The notes under the pieces are model-generated. The model had not been told where the DNA came from and made no database searches. It saw only the letters and a list, made by a program, of their open reading frames with translations. The translations under genes and the position numbers were made by a program. 64,000 nt of DNA from Hemileia vastatrix (taxonomy: Eukaryota; Basidiomycota; Pucciniomycetes; Pucciniales; Zaghouaniaceae): contig JASXTE010000097.1 of the NCBI GenBank assembly GCA_030280995.1, forward strand, positions 62,001-126,000, written 5' to 3'. Positions 36,643 through 49,419 of the stretch are shown here, piece by piece. Every line of letters begins with the position of its first letter. Position 1 is the stretch's first letter.

Positions 36643-38789
36643 CTATTGTCCATCTAATTTTTGTGCAAAGTTCATCAGTGGGGTCATAAATGAGTTCATT
36701 GGTAGAGGTCGATTTATATCGTTGGCATAATTTCTCATTACTGCCATTCCATTAGCTAAATTACTTTCACAATAAGGCAAAGATGAATATTTTCCACATC
36801 CAATGTCAACGATGTCACCAACAGTTCTTCTGATGAGTGATCGGAAAAAATCGATTGTTTCTATCGGTGTTTCAGCAGGTGCACACATATTGCCCATGGC
36901 AGCTGGAATTTTTTCATAAGTGTCTGTAATTGAATCAAATAATTGTTTGAACATTTAATAAAAAGTAAGTTCAATTATCAACTGCCATGAATAATCACAA
37001 TGAACAAGTCATGGCTGAAAAGACAGTGATAAATTTTGCTAATTACTAGTCAAATGTATAGAACTAATGAATGTTCTTTCACTTGTGACTTGTCTCTGAC
37101 TTACCTTGAAGTGTACAACATGCATGGAATATCATGGTGTCTCGAGAAACATTGTTAGCCACGTATTCAAGGGAAAGAGTTAAACGTCCAAGTACTTCAT
37201 TAAGGATTTTCAAATGTTCAGACTTTGCACATTCCAAATGTTTTAAGAAAGCTGCATTGCATTCGATCACCATTGTCCGGTTGAAGGTGCAAAACAAAGC
37301 AAGGAAATAGGTTATTAATGTGCTTACCGACGAATTTTTGTTAACCTTTCTTTCAAACCTTTCTTTCAAACCTTTCTTTCAAACCTTTCTTAAATTTCGT
37401 AAATTTCTTTAATTTCTTTAATTTTCAACTGATTGTCCCTTCATCAGTGTAAGAGGTCAACTCGCTATTGATTCAGCAGGTAAGTAAATGAGGCATTTTA
37501 CCCTTGGTCCAAGCTGATTCACTAGACTAGCTTTGACGACTTAATGCACTTTGAGCTATTAGTTCAACTTGACAAAAGAAGTGAAAGTTGCTTTGAATGC
37601 CGGAAAATCCGCTTTGGAGGTCAAGTTACGTCCTTTCATAACGCTGTAGGACTTGACTTGACTTGACTTTGCTGCGTCTGCTGAAAGTTGTCCTCTCAAA
37701 TCTCGACTACTTGATGAAAAATTCAACTAAAGGACCATCAGCACAAAAATTCACCAGCTCGTTCCTCAGTTGACCTTTAAAAATTAAAACGATCTCTCTT
37801 TCTCTTCAATGACGCAATAGTTAGACTCGAGTTAACTTACTTCTTTTACCCATCGGAGTGTCGCAAAATTCTTTAAACATCTTCCTCACATTCTTCGTTA
37901 TTGTTAGGTAAATTTGTCGTGGAACATTCTTTAAACACTTTGATCCATATTCTCGTATGCAAGTGAAATCTTCCTTCTTAGCCACACAGTACTTATCGAT
38001 TTCTTGTTCATTTCGAGGAATTTCAGCTGAATCTTGTCCCACAAACAAGGCATCTCGTAGACATTTGTCACTTTTGAGATTTTGACTTTCACATTCAGTC
38101 AATTCTTTCGTCATCATCATCAGAGGAGCTGAAGGTTTGGCAATCGGTGTTTCTGTTGATGTCTCATTGGTCATCGTGTTGGTACTATTATTATTATTGA
38201 TGATGACACTTGTACCATTTTCAGTGTTGTTCACATTGTCCATCGTCGTCATATTGACCATGGTGACATTTTCAGCGCTCAAATCAACAGTAACAGTTAC
38301 TACTTCACTACTGGCAAAGTATTCAGATGAACCAGATTCACCTGAGGAAAAATATGTTTGATGATTAACCTTTTTTTTGGGAATTTTACGACGAGATCGT
38401 GATTCTTGTGGTTCTTTAGTAGTTGTTGAATTAGTTAATTCTTCAGATGAAAAAGATTCTGATGAAAGATGTAATTCTTCACTTGAATTTAGATCAGCAT
38501 TTGGAAAGGATGAAGTGGTTGTTGACAATTCTTTACCTTCTTTTTCTTGAACAGCTGCAAGTGAAGAGGACACGCATACACACACAATGTTTATCGAATT
38601 GAAAATATACTTGTAAGTAAACATTTACCCAAGATAATGATGTAAGGACTCAAATTTCCTCAATTCACCTCTTGTATCGGATGTTACCAAAGTGCACAGT
38701 TAACACTTACCCTGGGAAATGGAGAAGAGGATCGATATGATGGTCATCGAGACCAGAGTTAACGGACAGTACAGTTTGACCATTTTCAT
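36643..38789 (-). CDS. Secreted 12-cysteine protein with an acidic Ser/Thr-rich N-terminal region (four exons, 406 aa)
   Basis: The join, read from high to low coordinates, is 38789-38711, 38554-37841, 37251-37105, 36923-36643. All junctions are GT-AG and every intron is in phase 1. Exon 1 codes a signal peptide (MKMVKLYCPLTLVSMTIISI and on to SISQ). Exon 2 codes a long Ser/Glu/Thr/Asn-rich region with about ten N-x-S/T sites, likely heavily glycosylated, then the start of a Cys-rich helical domain (about residues 185-406) that exons 3 and 4 complete. The domain has 12 cysteines and patches such as MFKEFCDTPMGKRTFLKHLEC. That layout resembles the arthropod 27-kDa hemolymph glycoprotein-like family, but I am unsure. 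The exon 2 to 3 joint is the weakest: its acceptor lacks a good pyrimidine tract, but it is the only one found that keeps frame and family fit. A TATAAAAG box and an AATAAA flank the gene. Confidence 0.6.
37344..37391. repeat. 13-bp minisatellite (ACCTTTCTTTCAA, 3.7 copies)
   Basis: Perfect direct copies in the intron between exons 2 and 3 of the secreted 12-Cys gene. Confidence 0.85.
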
Positions 38790-38921
38790 CTTGAGAGTAA
38801 ATGTCGACAAATGTCTGAAAATGTCTGCAAATGTCGAGGTGCAGTGGAATGCGATTTGGTTCCTTCTAAAGACCGGTCGCTGGAAAGAGGAAACAAAGTG
38901 TCAAATGGTCCCACTCGGTGT

Positions 38922-38929
38922 CTTTTATA
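38922..38929 (-). promoter_or_regulatory. TATA box (TATAAAAG) of the secreted 12-Cys gene
   Basis: TATAAAAG on the minus strand, 133 bp upstream of the start codon, which leaves room for a 5' untranslated leader of about 100 bp. Confidence 0.5.
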
Positions 38930-41900
38930 GTGAAATTTCAGTATGGGTGGAAATTAAAATAACAAACTTCAGGCAAGTAAATGAGTGTGTTTGTGTGTTT
39001 GTGTGTTTTATTCTTGTTAATTTATTTCTCCTTTTCGTAATTTGTGGCCCTTTTCAAGGTCCATCGGCGAAGAATCTACTTGGCTGTTAGTTATTTTTTT
39101 GATGCTTGAATGAAAACAAACTTAACAATTTTTTCTCTTACTCAACTTGACAGTCAGAAAAGTTTAATCTGTCGCTTGAAAACTCTTTAGAAACTGTCAA
39201 CGATCAAGTTATTTCTTACTTGTTAAAGTTTGTCACCTTCCTTTTCACTTTTGCCTTTTATCTTCTTTTTTTCCCTGACGAATTCTTCCTTTTGTAGGAA
39301 CAGATCACGCACTTTCGACCCTTAAGATGAATTTACCTTGAGAGTCACTATTAAACATTCAACATTCAACATTCACCACTTACTATTCACCTGTCACTCG
39401 ACAGTCTTTACCTGACTGTCACCTGTGTTTGGAGATGACAATTATTGTCGATAATTAGCAACTTGGCAGATGCTTTGTACCGCTTATCTTTGACGATCTG
39501 CACTTGCAAACTCTCATTTTTACCTCAATTGGCTGTCGTTTAAAAATGCCCTGCATTTATGACTTGTAAATTGTGGACTGTCCTTCATCTTTCTTCCCCA
39601 CAAGCCACAAACTGCATCATTCATCTCTTTCAAATTTGTCTCTTTCAAAGTTGTCCCTTTGCAATTTCTTTTTAAACTTTGCCAACTTTATTGTGTCACT
39701 TGACATTTTCATTTGCTCAATATCCCAAACAAAGTGTATTCACTTGACATTTGTCTAATTGGCCAGTGTAATTATCTTTCCCTCGATTGATTGAATTGTC
39801 TTTCTCTTTTCCTTTCTCCACTTTAACTCATACATAAGGCGATTAGTCTTTTTGTTTTTCATTCTTTTCTTGATAACCAGTCACATTATTCATCCTCAAT
39901 GTCCAGAAATTTCCACTCATCATGACAAGTTACTTTAATTTATCTCAGCAATTCACTTTCCCTGAAAATTGTCATTTTCGTTAAATTCAATTAGTCACTC
40001 CACTGCAAGGTGACACTGTGTCCATCAAATTGGCTACTTTTTCTCCAACCAACAGTGTTAACAGTGTATACTTTTTAAAACAATTGACCACCACCAAGCA
40101 CCAGGCAATTACTTGTCTCATGACTTATCATTTGCCTTTATTTGTCTGACAATCAAGTTTAATACTCTATTGTTGCTTGTTGCTTGATGTCTGTTTAAAT
40201 TTATCCGTCAAAGTATCTTTGTCTCTTTGCACTGGCCACTTCTTCACCCAAATTAAGAGGATAAACAAACAACAAATAACATTCCTGGTCCTCCTAAATG
40301 GCCTCAATATGTTTGTCCGCTTCTGGTGATGTTGCTCTCATCCTGTATTTTGGGGAGTGAAAGTGTATTTCCCCACACACATTGCAATTACAATTGCATC
40401 GAATTCACCAAGAATCATGGTCATGGTAAAAGCAGAGAAGAACATCTTTCATCTAACGAATAACTTTATCTCTCTCTTTCTTTTCTTTCTTCTTTTCTTT
40501 CTCCTCTTCTTTCTTTGGCTGATGAAATTTCTTTTCTCTGACATTCTGCATTCTTTGTGCACTTTCATTGATTCCCTGTCGACCGTACTAATTGAAGAAA
40601 CACATTTATCAGTGAACCTTCTTCACCAACTAACTTGTAATTCGTGACAAAGTGAATCACTCTCAAGACATCTGGCTTGAATGTACTGCATCAATTTTTA
40701 CTTGAAGATAAAATTAACTTGTCTATCAGTACAAAATGAATTATGGAAAATCGAACTACTCCTTCTGCTCATGTTCTTTCGATTCTTCATCCCTGGATAC
40801 TTTTTAATTTAGATTTACAATGATTGTAAAAAATATAAATATCTTCAGAGGATGCCTGTGGCGTTATGTTGGGCTAAAAATGCACTTTACCGTTGAATAA
40901 GGAAGAAATATGACAAATTAAACATCACACACACACACGTCACAATGATTTCGAGTAGAAATGTTCTTTCATGCTGACTTATTAGCATGATTTTGAAAGA
41001 AGAGAGTTACATTATTTTGTCCTACTGTTCGACATGATCAATGCAACAAGAACAAAGGCATACTTAATATCATATTGTCCAAGTTGTGTCTCGCTTCATT
41101 CGTAATTCACTTTTGTATAATTGAATCCGTTTAACAAGGAACAGAGAGTCAATTCAATTTGATTGAGTCACATTTCGCCCACTGTTCAGAAGTTCTGGTA
41201 TAAGTTTAATCAAAAAAATAGAAGTCAATTTGATTGATCAGTTCAACTGAATCAACGGAATTCTAGGAATAGTCAATTAGTCGTCTACTCTTTGGCTGAT
41301 GTTTAATTCAGCTGATAATCAATGACAAATGCTTTTACTGGCCGGATGACTGAATGATAGTCACTTGAAATTGATATGACTCTTACAACCTCATGACATG
41401 TGGATCAAGTGATTGGCCAACAATTTTGTGATGAGGATTAAAAAGGGTACTTGTAATGATGTCTGGACATCTAGACATGTGGACGAGTATCTACAGCTAC
41501 ATTCATAGGTAATAGATCGTCAGACTAAATAGAAGAAGATGTTTTTTCTTTTTTCTATTTTTCCTTTTCGCCTTTCCTCATGTCCAATGTTGTGTTGTGA
41601 CTGTCCTTCTCAGTTGCTTTGAATTAATGATGTCAAGTTAAAGATGCTCCTTTTCCTTGTCAATATTGACTTTGACGGTGCATTAAGTGTCCATCTAAAG
41701 TCATCCTCGGTAAATTGTTGTACACATTGTACTGCACACTCTCAACCTTAGCAAATAATCCACTTAACTTAATATTTTATTTTTCCTTTTTTTACCCTTT
41801 TTCGTTCTTCCTCGATATCGAATGCATGCGATAAGCTTAGTGGTGAATAGACGATCTTTATTCTAGGGAAAGAATCTGCCAACTGACTTAATGGACAATT

Positions 41901-44900
41901 AATTGGGGTTGAAAAATGTGACGCTTTAAATATTCAATCATCTATCATTTCACCCTCGCCAGTATTATCAATTTATCACAAAATTGAACTGATTGCTGAC
42001 TACAGTCACTTTTAGTATTTCAGTTGATCGTTTTACGACTTGCGAGTTCTCTTCAAGTTTGTCTCATAAGTGTCGCTTAACTTAAACCAATTCTTTAAAT
42101 ACGAAAGCGTGGTTTTCATCCATTTATTCTTTCTTTCTTCCTTTTCCTAAAAGGGAAAAGTTATTAAACTCGTCTTTCATCTTGATTGCATTGGAAGCTG
42201 GTTTTTTTTGTCATTCTATTTTTTTTCATTTTTTTAAGGAATTGAGTGAACAATTTATCTGAACACGGCTGAATTTCACCTTCATCACAAGTTTTATGTT
42301 CTCCCTGCTGCCGTTACTATTTCCATGAATAAACAAGCATTTGATCAAAGCAAATTTTAAAATTATTTCGATGAAGGAATCAAGTTTCTTCTAAAAACAA
42401 AGGTAATTTGATGAAAAGGATTCTTCTTTTATTTGTTTTTTCTTTTCTTCAATGTCAACACGTGCCTTGAGAATTAGGTCACAGAAAGTTCAGCTATTGA
42501 ATGAATGAACAAAAGAATTCTTTGTTTTTGTCCTGTCAATTGGCATATGAACAATCGATAAACTTTTGTCTGACCAGTCAGGAGGCCACTTTATTGGTTG
42601 ATCCTGGTGAGACAATGAGGGGAGTTAATTAAATCAATCCGATGGAAGATTAAAGGCAAGTCACTCAAGTCGGATGTGTCATTGTTGGTGGTGATGAGAA
42701 AAAGGCAAAAACACAATTGTTCAAGGTACTGAATGAAGAGTCAATCAGCGGATTTGTTGATAAATGAGACCTACTTCGTCGTTCAAGTGTTCCATCGATA
42801 CTGACAACTAGTAAATCACAACTAGTAAAATGTTCAATGAGTGAAGTGTACTCACTGATTGTTCTTGTTCAGTCGGTGTTTTCTTTGTTCTGTGAACTTT
42901 AAAAAAAGAGTCGAAAATGTTTTTGACAATGTTTGGCACGGCGGTGCTTCAATTGTCTACTTAATTGACCCTCTACCATCACGGCAGGATTAAATGCTTC
43001 ATTGATTTTTCATTGAGTTACCATTAAATAAACACACAATTGCCAGACTGACAGGTACCGTGCAGACCTTGATTGTCATTTCAGTTCAAACTGTCCAGCT
43101 ATTGATCAATGGTCATTTGTAACATTTGAATTTACCCATTTGATTTGACCGCGATCGACATGATTTGTTCAAGTCGACTGATTTACTTGATGAAACATTC
43201 TTTTCCTTCTTCTCCTTCTTCTTTGTCAATGTGACAAGAGGTAGACAAAGAATCACCGTCCAGGTTTGTACGTGCTTGACCATGAAATGTATTACTCATG
43301 TGTCAGGCAATGTGTTGAGGACTTTAATTAGGACAATCAAGTGAATCAGTTCACAGCGACTTGGAAAACATTTTAATGGCACTCGTTAACACTTGTAATG
43401 ACTGACCGATGGTCATCTGGTCAGCTGGTCTTGATTCACTTGCCTTGTTGCAATTAACCAATCAACTTGGTACTTTTATTCACTCGGCTCGCTTTGACAG
43501 CGAACTTACACTCGTGAGTGTGACGATTATATGAGTGCGGACGATTTTTCTCTCAACCTTTCAAGTAAATGAATTTTCTTATTTTTATTTTGGCATCAAA
43601 TGATGCCGTAATAAAGTTTTCAAAGTACACGTTAACTAATTTTATCCTTACTTCATTTCACTAAATCAAGTTATTCCTTTACTTGTAGACACAATTGGAC
43701 AGTCAGTGCTTTTTGCACACTAAATACAAACACATGATAGCGTTGATGATTGCGAAGGTTGAAAGTTAAAGTGAAAAATTTGTCGATCGGCTCTTTCACT
43801 TTGTCGGACGGAATGAGGATTTTTTGTTTGCTTGGTTAACTATTTTTTCCTCTTGACTGATGAGATTATGCACAAACATTTACCATGAAAAGGCTGAAGC
43901 AGATTCAAGCACATTGAAAGAGACTGAACATCAGTCTTTTCATGTGCCTTCAAGACAAAGATAGAGAGTCATCCATTGGCATGTATTTTGACAAACGGAC
44001 AAACGATCAAATTAATAATAAGAATCAACTGATGTCAACTGTAAAGGAAAATCCTTTCCATCTGTGTCTAGTTGTTGAAGATGAGTATGTTTGTATTGTC
44101 CTGAGTGAGTATCGTCAATTGATGCTCAGGTTGGAGTATCCTCAAATCGGATTTCATTTGCTGTTGCATATTTAATTGGTCAACAAGCTGTTTGCTTCAC
44201 TTTGTTACTTGTTAAGTGCACTTTGGTCCATTTAAATAGATTAGTCGAGTGCACTGAGTAAACCGTTTACCCTTTTGCAGACATCGAAGGATCTTAAGAC
44301 GATTCATCTCAAGGTGACTTGGTAAACTCGTCAAACGTTTGCTATTGTTGCATTGTAAAACAGGTTATCGAGAGTATACAAGAGAAAATCAATCCAATCA
44401 AATTGAATCTGTCATTCATTGGTCAAACTAGTGCACTTGGCCGATCGGCCATCACACTTAACAAGTGACAATCAACATTTCCTTCAATTGTACTGTCGGT
44501 TTGATCGCTTTTAACTTTCTCCTCTTGTGTCCAAATCTAATTAAAGAGTCAAATTGTCTTCGTCTACGGCAAATGAATTAATGTTATCTACATTTGAGGT
44601 AAATTGAATTATTATTCAATTCTTGAGAAAAATTGAGAAATATTCAGTAGACACTAACGAATAACGAATAAAGAATAATCAACTAACAAAGTACTCTAAC
44701 GTGAGAGTAAATGATGTAAGTGATGTCGCAATGAACAAGACGCCCAGTCCATCTTTGTGATCTCATTTGCAAACTGACAATCTGATATACACGGATGCAG
44801 TTAATTGCAGTGTGTCTGTCAGACAAGCCAATTGGCGGACGAATAAATTGCCCCAGAATAAATCAAAGAAATAAATGTGAATAATCATTTGAACCATCTT

Positions 44901-47810
44901 CACATTTTTTTACTTTTTTTTTCTTTTACGTTTTTTAAAGTTTTTTTTTCTTGCTCTTTTAAAAGACATCATTCTAATATTTTATCGTCAATTAAATTAC
45001 ATCTTTCATTTTGACTTGAGTTCACTTGATCCAGATGATTCACATGATTCACATGATTCACATGATCAAAGTTACCTTTGACAGTTAAATCATTTACTTG
45101 TTCACCCAAACATACCAGCATCGATTGTTGGTGGTTAATGATACCAATTGTTCGACCTAATTTTTGTCTACTAATTGGTTTGAACATTCAATCTTCATTA
45201 GTAGAAGTATTTGCTTCCGTTCGAAGAGAAAATTAACATTTTTACCTTCATTTCAATTGAAATAGTAAAGAACAATAATTTTCCGGTGACCAAATTAATT
45301 GAATAGCAACAAATGAAAGTACAAAATGGTATATAAATGTATGAGCAAAATCAACATATGAATTTTATAAATTACAATGAAAAGTGTTTATGAAAAGTAT
45401 AATTTGTGTAAATTGTGTCATCAAAATATCAATTAGAGGTAAATGAAAGTAAAGTACTACTGTTGTGGAGATTGCAAATGAATGGCAATTGAATTGACTG
45501 TTAGTGAAAAAAAACTGATGTTCTCAGCAATTAAGTTAACAGCGAGTAAAAGAAGAGAATTGTCAAACAATTTGTCTGAAATATGTTGCATTGCAATTTG
45601 TAAATGGCTGCCCATTAACTATGGTCATTTGTTTGAAAAGAAGAGAAGAGAATAAAGTGACTTTGTTCACATTTTTCCCAAGGATGAGAGTAATTTATTT
45701 TATTTGACCAAATAGACTAGTGAAAGTAAAAGAGAATAACCTAGTTCAATCATCAACAATGGTTTAATCTGTTGTCCTGGTGCAATTGAGCTGTTTGGGC
45801 ATAACCAATTACACCCTTTGTATTCAAGGATACTTAATGATTACTCGAGTGAACGATTTCACCATTCAATAGACTTGACGATAGACAACTGGGTTAGTCA
45901 AAGTGACAATTGCAAGGAAGTATCTACACACATTATCGATGTGACATTTAACATGACCATCTACCTTGTCCATCAGTTGCTCTGCAATCTGCTGTTTGTA
46001 ACACTCATAATGACATGTGGGTGCAACAATGGTAGTGATAAAAGCATTAAACTTGCCTGACGATTTTAAACGCACTCAACAAAATAATCTGACAAACGAA
46101 AGTTTTCTTTTTCAAACTTTTTTCATCGGTTAATTGTTACCGTCGCTTTCATGACGATCGATAGACAAAATCACGAATGATCAATGAATCAACCTGTTCT
46201 ATTCTATTTGACACTTGTCGACGAATATGTTTTTCATGTGTAAACTTTTTTCTCTCACACACATCGATAAACAAAGTTGCATCAATTGAAACAAGTAAAA
46301 ACAGGACACAAAAGTAATCTTTGTTCATCAGTTGGTGGTCGCGTCAGACTTTTTGATGAGACAAGTCGATTGATGATTTCAACTTCACCTACTTTTTGCC
46401 TTTACCTGTCTTAACGATCAACTGACAGGGGTCAATTAGGTAAACTTTGAAGGATCTTTGGCGATTGTCTTTTTTTACCTGTTTAAAGTTGACAATTGTC
46501 ATGTGACTTTAACCTCGATGGAGTAACAATATTGATGACACTTTTTCAACTTGGCTTGTAATCAGAGTGATGTAATAAAAATTATCCTGTAACAACATTG
46601 TATATGTGAAAAGGATCAAAGGATATCTGATTACTTGAAAGATACTTAATCTTCACTAATCACTTGTTGGATCGAGTGCCAGTTTGACCAGTGACATGGA
46701 CATACCAATTAAGTCAATTGAGTAAATTGTTGTCATTCAACATTCAAGTGTTTAACTTGAATTGTTTCGTCCTTTTGGTGGGCAAAAAAAGTACCACAAG
46801 GTAAAGAACAATAGATTGAATCATGTGCATCAATTACGGGTGCAAGATAAAGTTTATTTTGTTTGTAGTGTGTTGTGTTATTCTTTTTTTGAGTTAAAGT
46901 TGTTCCTGCAAATTACATCTAAACGATGAGATTGGGACATTTAGTCCAAGCAAAAGGTCAGTCAATCATTTATTTCACTTTGAATGAGCAATCACACGTC
47001 ATGGTAGTGATAAAAGTATTGCCCAGTGAAAAAATAGTCACTGTTAGGGTGGGTAAAGTATGAAAAGTATGAAAAGTATTGGTGGTTGGTGGTGATGTTA
47101 GTATTGGTACTTTCACTTTCATTTGTCTTTTGTGTTCATTTAAACTGGCTGGTAAATCAAATTGAAGCAATAACAGTGGTCAAGTCCCTCCCATTCTCCT
47201 TGATCCTCAATGTTTTTTCGCCTTGTCTTGCATCTTCAAACCTGAACTGAAAGTTGACTGAAGGCTGGTCCACCTGATCAACCAGAAAGAAAGAGAGAGA
47301 AAGAAAAAATTTACCCAAAATGTAGGACACGATTTTTATGTTTGCTGGTGTTGAACAAAAAGAAACTGCTCTCAACTTCTCTTCTCACATTCACTTTCGT
47401 TTGACGTTTTACAACATCCATTGCAAACAGCAAATACAGCAAACACAGCAAATACAACAACATTCATCTGAAACACAAACACTCACACAACTCACAAGTT
47501 GAAACTCATAACAAAACGTTAGAGTTGAACTTTCAACCAGAGCATTTGTACAGGTTGAAATCTTGTTCAAGCGAGTTAATCAGTTGATAACCAATCCATT
47601 CACCTGGTAAACATCAACAAAACGTCAACGTGACCATCTGCGTCTTCATCATTAACTTGTGTAACAACTTTTGATATACTGCAAGTAATAATAACTTTTG
47701 TCCATCTTAAGTGAGTCAACACTGCGGTCATCATTCACAAAGACGAGGACAAAGTGAACAACAACCAAAGCAACATTAGTTGTAACAACAACAACAACAA
47801 CAGCAACAAA
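38930..47810. other. Gene-poor stretch of about 9 kb
   Basis: No exon with recognisable protein content was found on either strand. Minor items are a CA microsatellite at about 40927-40938, a pyrimidine tract at about 40470-40520 and a 9-bp repeat at 45036-45067. The longest frames (for example 45187-44969, minus) carry repeat-derived residues and no family signature. Regulatory DNA or an unannotated RNA gene cannot be excluded. Confidence 0.4.
45036..45067. repeat. 9-bp tandem repeat (CACATGATT)
   Basis: Three and a half direct copies of cacatgatt in the gene-poor stretch. Confidence 0.8.
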
Positions 47811-48773
47811 ATGCCTCCAACATGTGAACCTTGTGTGCATCATCATCCAGAACAACATCATCATCATCATCATAATCATCATCAACAAAATCAAATGACG
47901 GCAAGTTCATCTTCATCTCCATCTCCATCTCATGAAGAAGTGATTGTGCCTCCAACTGCTGTGATTTTTACCGACGAAGAGATCTCATCTGCCTTTGAAG
48001 TGATCAAAGAGCGACTCATCAAGTATACAAAAGATCATCCAAATGAATTTCTTCCCATCGATATCCAATGGATGCTTAATGAAAATTTAAAACGATACTT
48101 AATCTGTAGTTATTTGGATCAAGATACTGCTTTTGATTTAGTATTGAAAACTTTAGCATGGAGAAAAGAAACAAATATGTCATCTTTAACTGATGAACAA
48201 TTTCCAGTAGAATTTTTCAAAAAAGGAGGTTTGTTCTTGTACAAAGAAGACATCAACTCAACACCTCTCCTTTACATGAGAGTCAAAGGAATTCGAAAGT
48301 GTAATGATTTAGATGATATGTTAAAATTATTTATTGCATACCAAATATCCAAAATTGACAAACAATCAGGAAAATTATTTTCCTGGGGAATATTGTTTGA
48401 TTGTGCAGATATTGGTTTTGCTAATGTTCAAATAGATTTAATTCGATTTTTAATAACTGTCCTCAAAGATTACTTTCCATGTGGTATAAAGTATGTCATT
48501 GTTTATGAACTTCCTTGGATTCTCAATACTGTTCAGAAGTTAATCTTCGCGATGATTCCAGATGATTGTAGACACTTAATTAAATTCACCAATCGTAAAA
48601 CAATAACATCTATCGTACCGGTAGACAATTTACCTGATTATATGGGAGGTAAATGTACTCTCAACTACAAACAAGTACCCGTTCAATGCAAATCATTCGA
48701 TACAATGTATGCTTCTCAATTCACCAAGAAACAAATTAAGAAAATTCTTGACATTTTAGAAGAACTCGATTAA
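47811..48773 (+). CDS. CRAL-TRIO (SEC14-like) protein related to MOSPD2 (320 aa)
   Basis: A lipid-binding CRAL-TRIO domain protein whose closest remembered relative is the N-terminal half of MOSPD2, an ER contact-site protein. After a His-rich start (HHPEQHHHHHHNHH) and Ser/Pro linker come a helical N-lobe (about residues 55-125, with LKRYLICSYLDQDTAFDLVL and WRKE) and a lipid-binding lobe (about 130-300, with FSWGILFDCADIGFANVQID, YFPCGIKYVIVYELPWILN and LPDYMGGKC, the usual closing P-x-x-x-G-G). The MSP domain and C-terminal membrane anchor of full MOSPD2 are missing, and no later exon with them is visible. The ATG at 47811 is used; the frame is open a little further upstream but has no earlier ATG. 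Intronless. It could be a stand-alone cytosolic lipid-transfer protein or a retrocopy. Confidence 0.75.
   Translation: MPPTCEPCVHHHPEQHHHHHHNHHQQNQMTASSSSSPSPSHEEVIVPPTAVIFTDEEISSAFEVIKERLIKYTKDHPNEFLPIDIQWMLNENLKRYLICSYLDQDTAFDLVLKTLAWRKETNMSSLTDEQFPVEFFKKGGLFLYKEDINSTPLLYMRVKGIRKCNDLDDMLKLFIAYQISKIDKQSGKLFSWGILFDCADIGFANVQIDLIRFLITVLKDYFPCGIKYVIVYELPWILNTVQKLIFAMIPDDCRHLIKFTNRKTITSIVPVDNLPDYMGGKCTLNYKQVPVQCKSFDTMYASQFTKKQIKKILDILEELD
47836..47880 (+). repeat. CAT-codon repeat coding poly-His
   Basis: Mixed CAT codons give HHHHHHNHH near the N-terminus of the CRAL-TRIO protein. Confidence 0.8.
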
Positions 48774-49357
48774 AAAACTTCTACAACTTCACATGGTAAA
48801 TGGTTTGAAGTTACTAATTAGTCATGTGGTAGATGAAAACTCATCACTTCAGCCTCTGAATCGATTCACAGATTAACTTTGAAAATCTTTTGAATCAGAT
48901 CAATTTGGTTCACCATTAGCATCACTGTCATTGTCAGCTTAACATTCGTCAAATGAATAATTGTATCATGTATCTCTACGAATTGGTTGACAAGTGTTAC
49001 TTTCATTGGATCATCTTATAGTGTCGTTCTTCATGAATATCACCATAACAACAAATAATTGTCCCACTGTCAAATGAAAAAAGAGAAAAAAAAATTTTCA
49101 CCCATATTTTAAATGTCTCTAAGTAGAAGGACTTGTTTACCCTTGTTAAAGTCCATCTGTATATTTGTTTTGCCAAGCGCTTTTGTCAAAGTTGTTCTTT
49201 CGTTATTGTTGAATTAATTTTGTATTTTCCTTTGTAAACTTTATTTACTCTATCGGCGAACAAGAACAACTCTGGATATGGGATGAAGATTGATGATGAA
49301 TGTAGATAAAGAATTGGTTTAAGGTTCACTTTTTTCCTTATTTTCGGTTAAATTGTA
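48774..49357. other. Convergent intergenic stretch
   Basis: It lies between the ends of the CRAL-TRIO gene (plus) and the DEG/ENaC gene (minus) and likely holds both 3' untranslated regions. Nothing else was recognised. Confidence 0.5.
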
Positions 49358-49363
49358 TTTAAT
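49358..49363 (-). terminator. Possible polyadenylation signal ATTAAA for the DEG/ENaC gene
   Basis: The variant signal ATTAAA on the minus strand, about 57 bp after the stop codon. Confidence 0.35.
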
Positions 49364-49419
49364 CGATTGTTTAATTAAGAATTCGATAATTTCTGAAGAA
49401 GACAAATAAGACTGATATT

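Noticed and set aside
44969..45187. 72-residue minus-strand frame starting MFKPISRQKLGRTIGIINHQ
   Set aside because: The first half looks protein-like, but the second half is the 9-bp repeat (VNH units). No family match, promoter or splice partner was found.
47754..47810. N-terminal extension of the CRAL-TRIO protein (Asn-rich)
   Set aside because: No ATG opens it; it would need a GTG start. The ATG at 47811 is the better start and the extension is repeat-derived.
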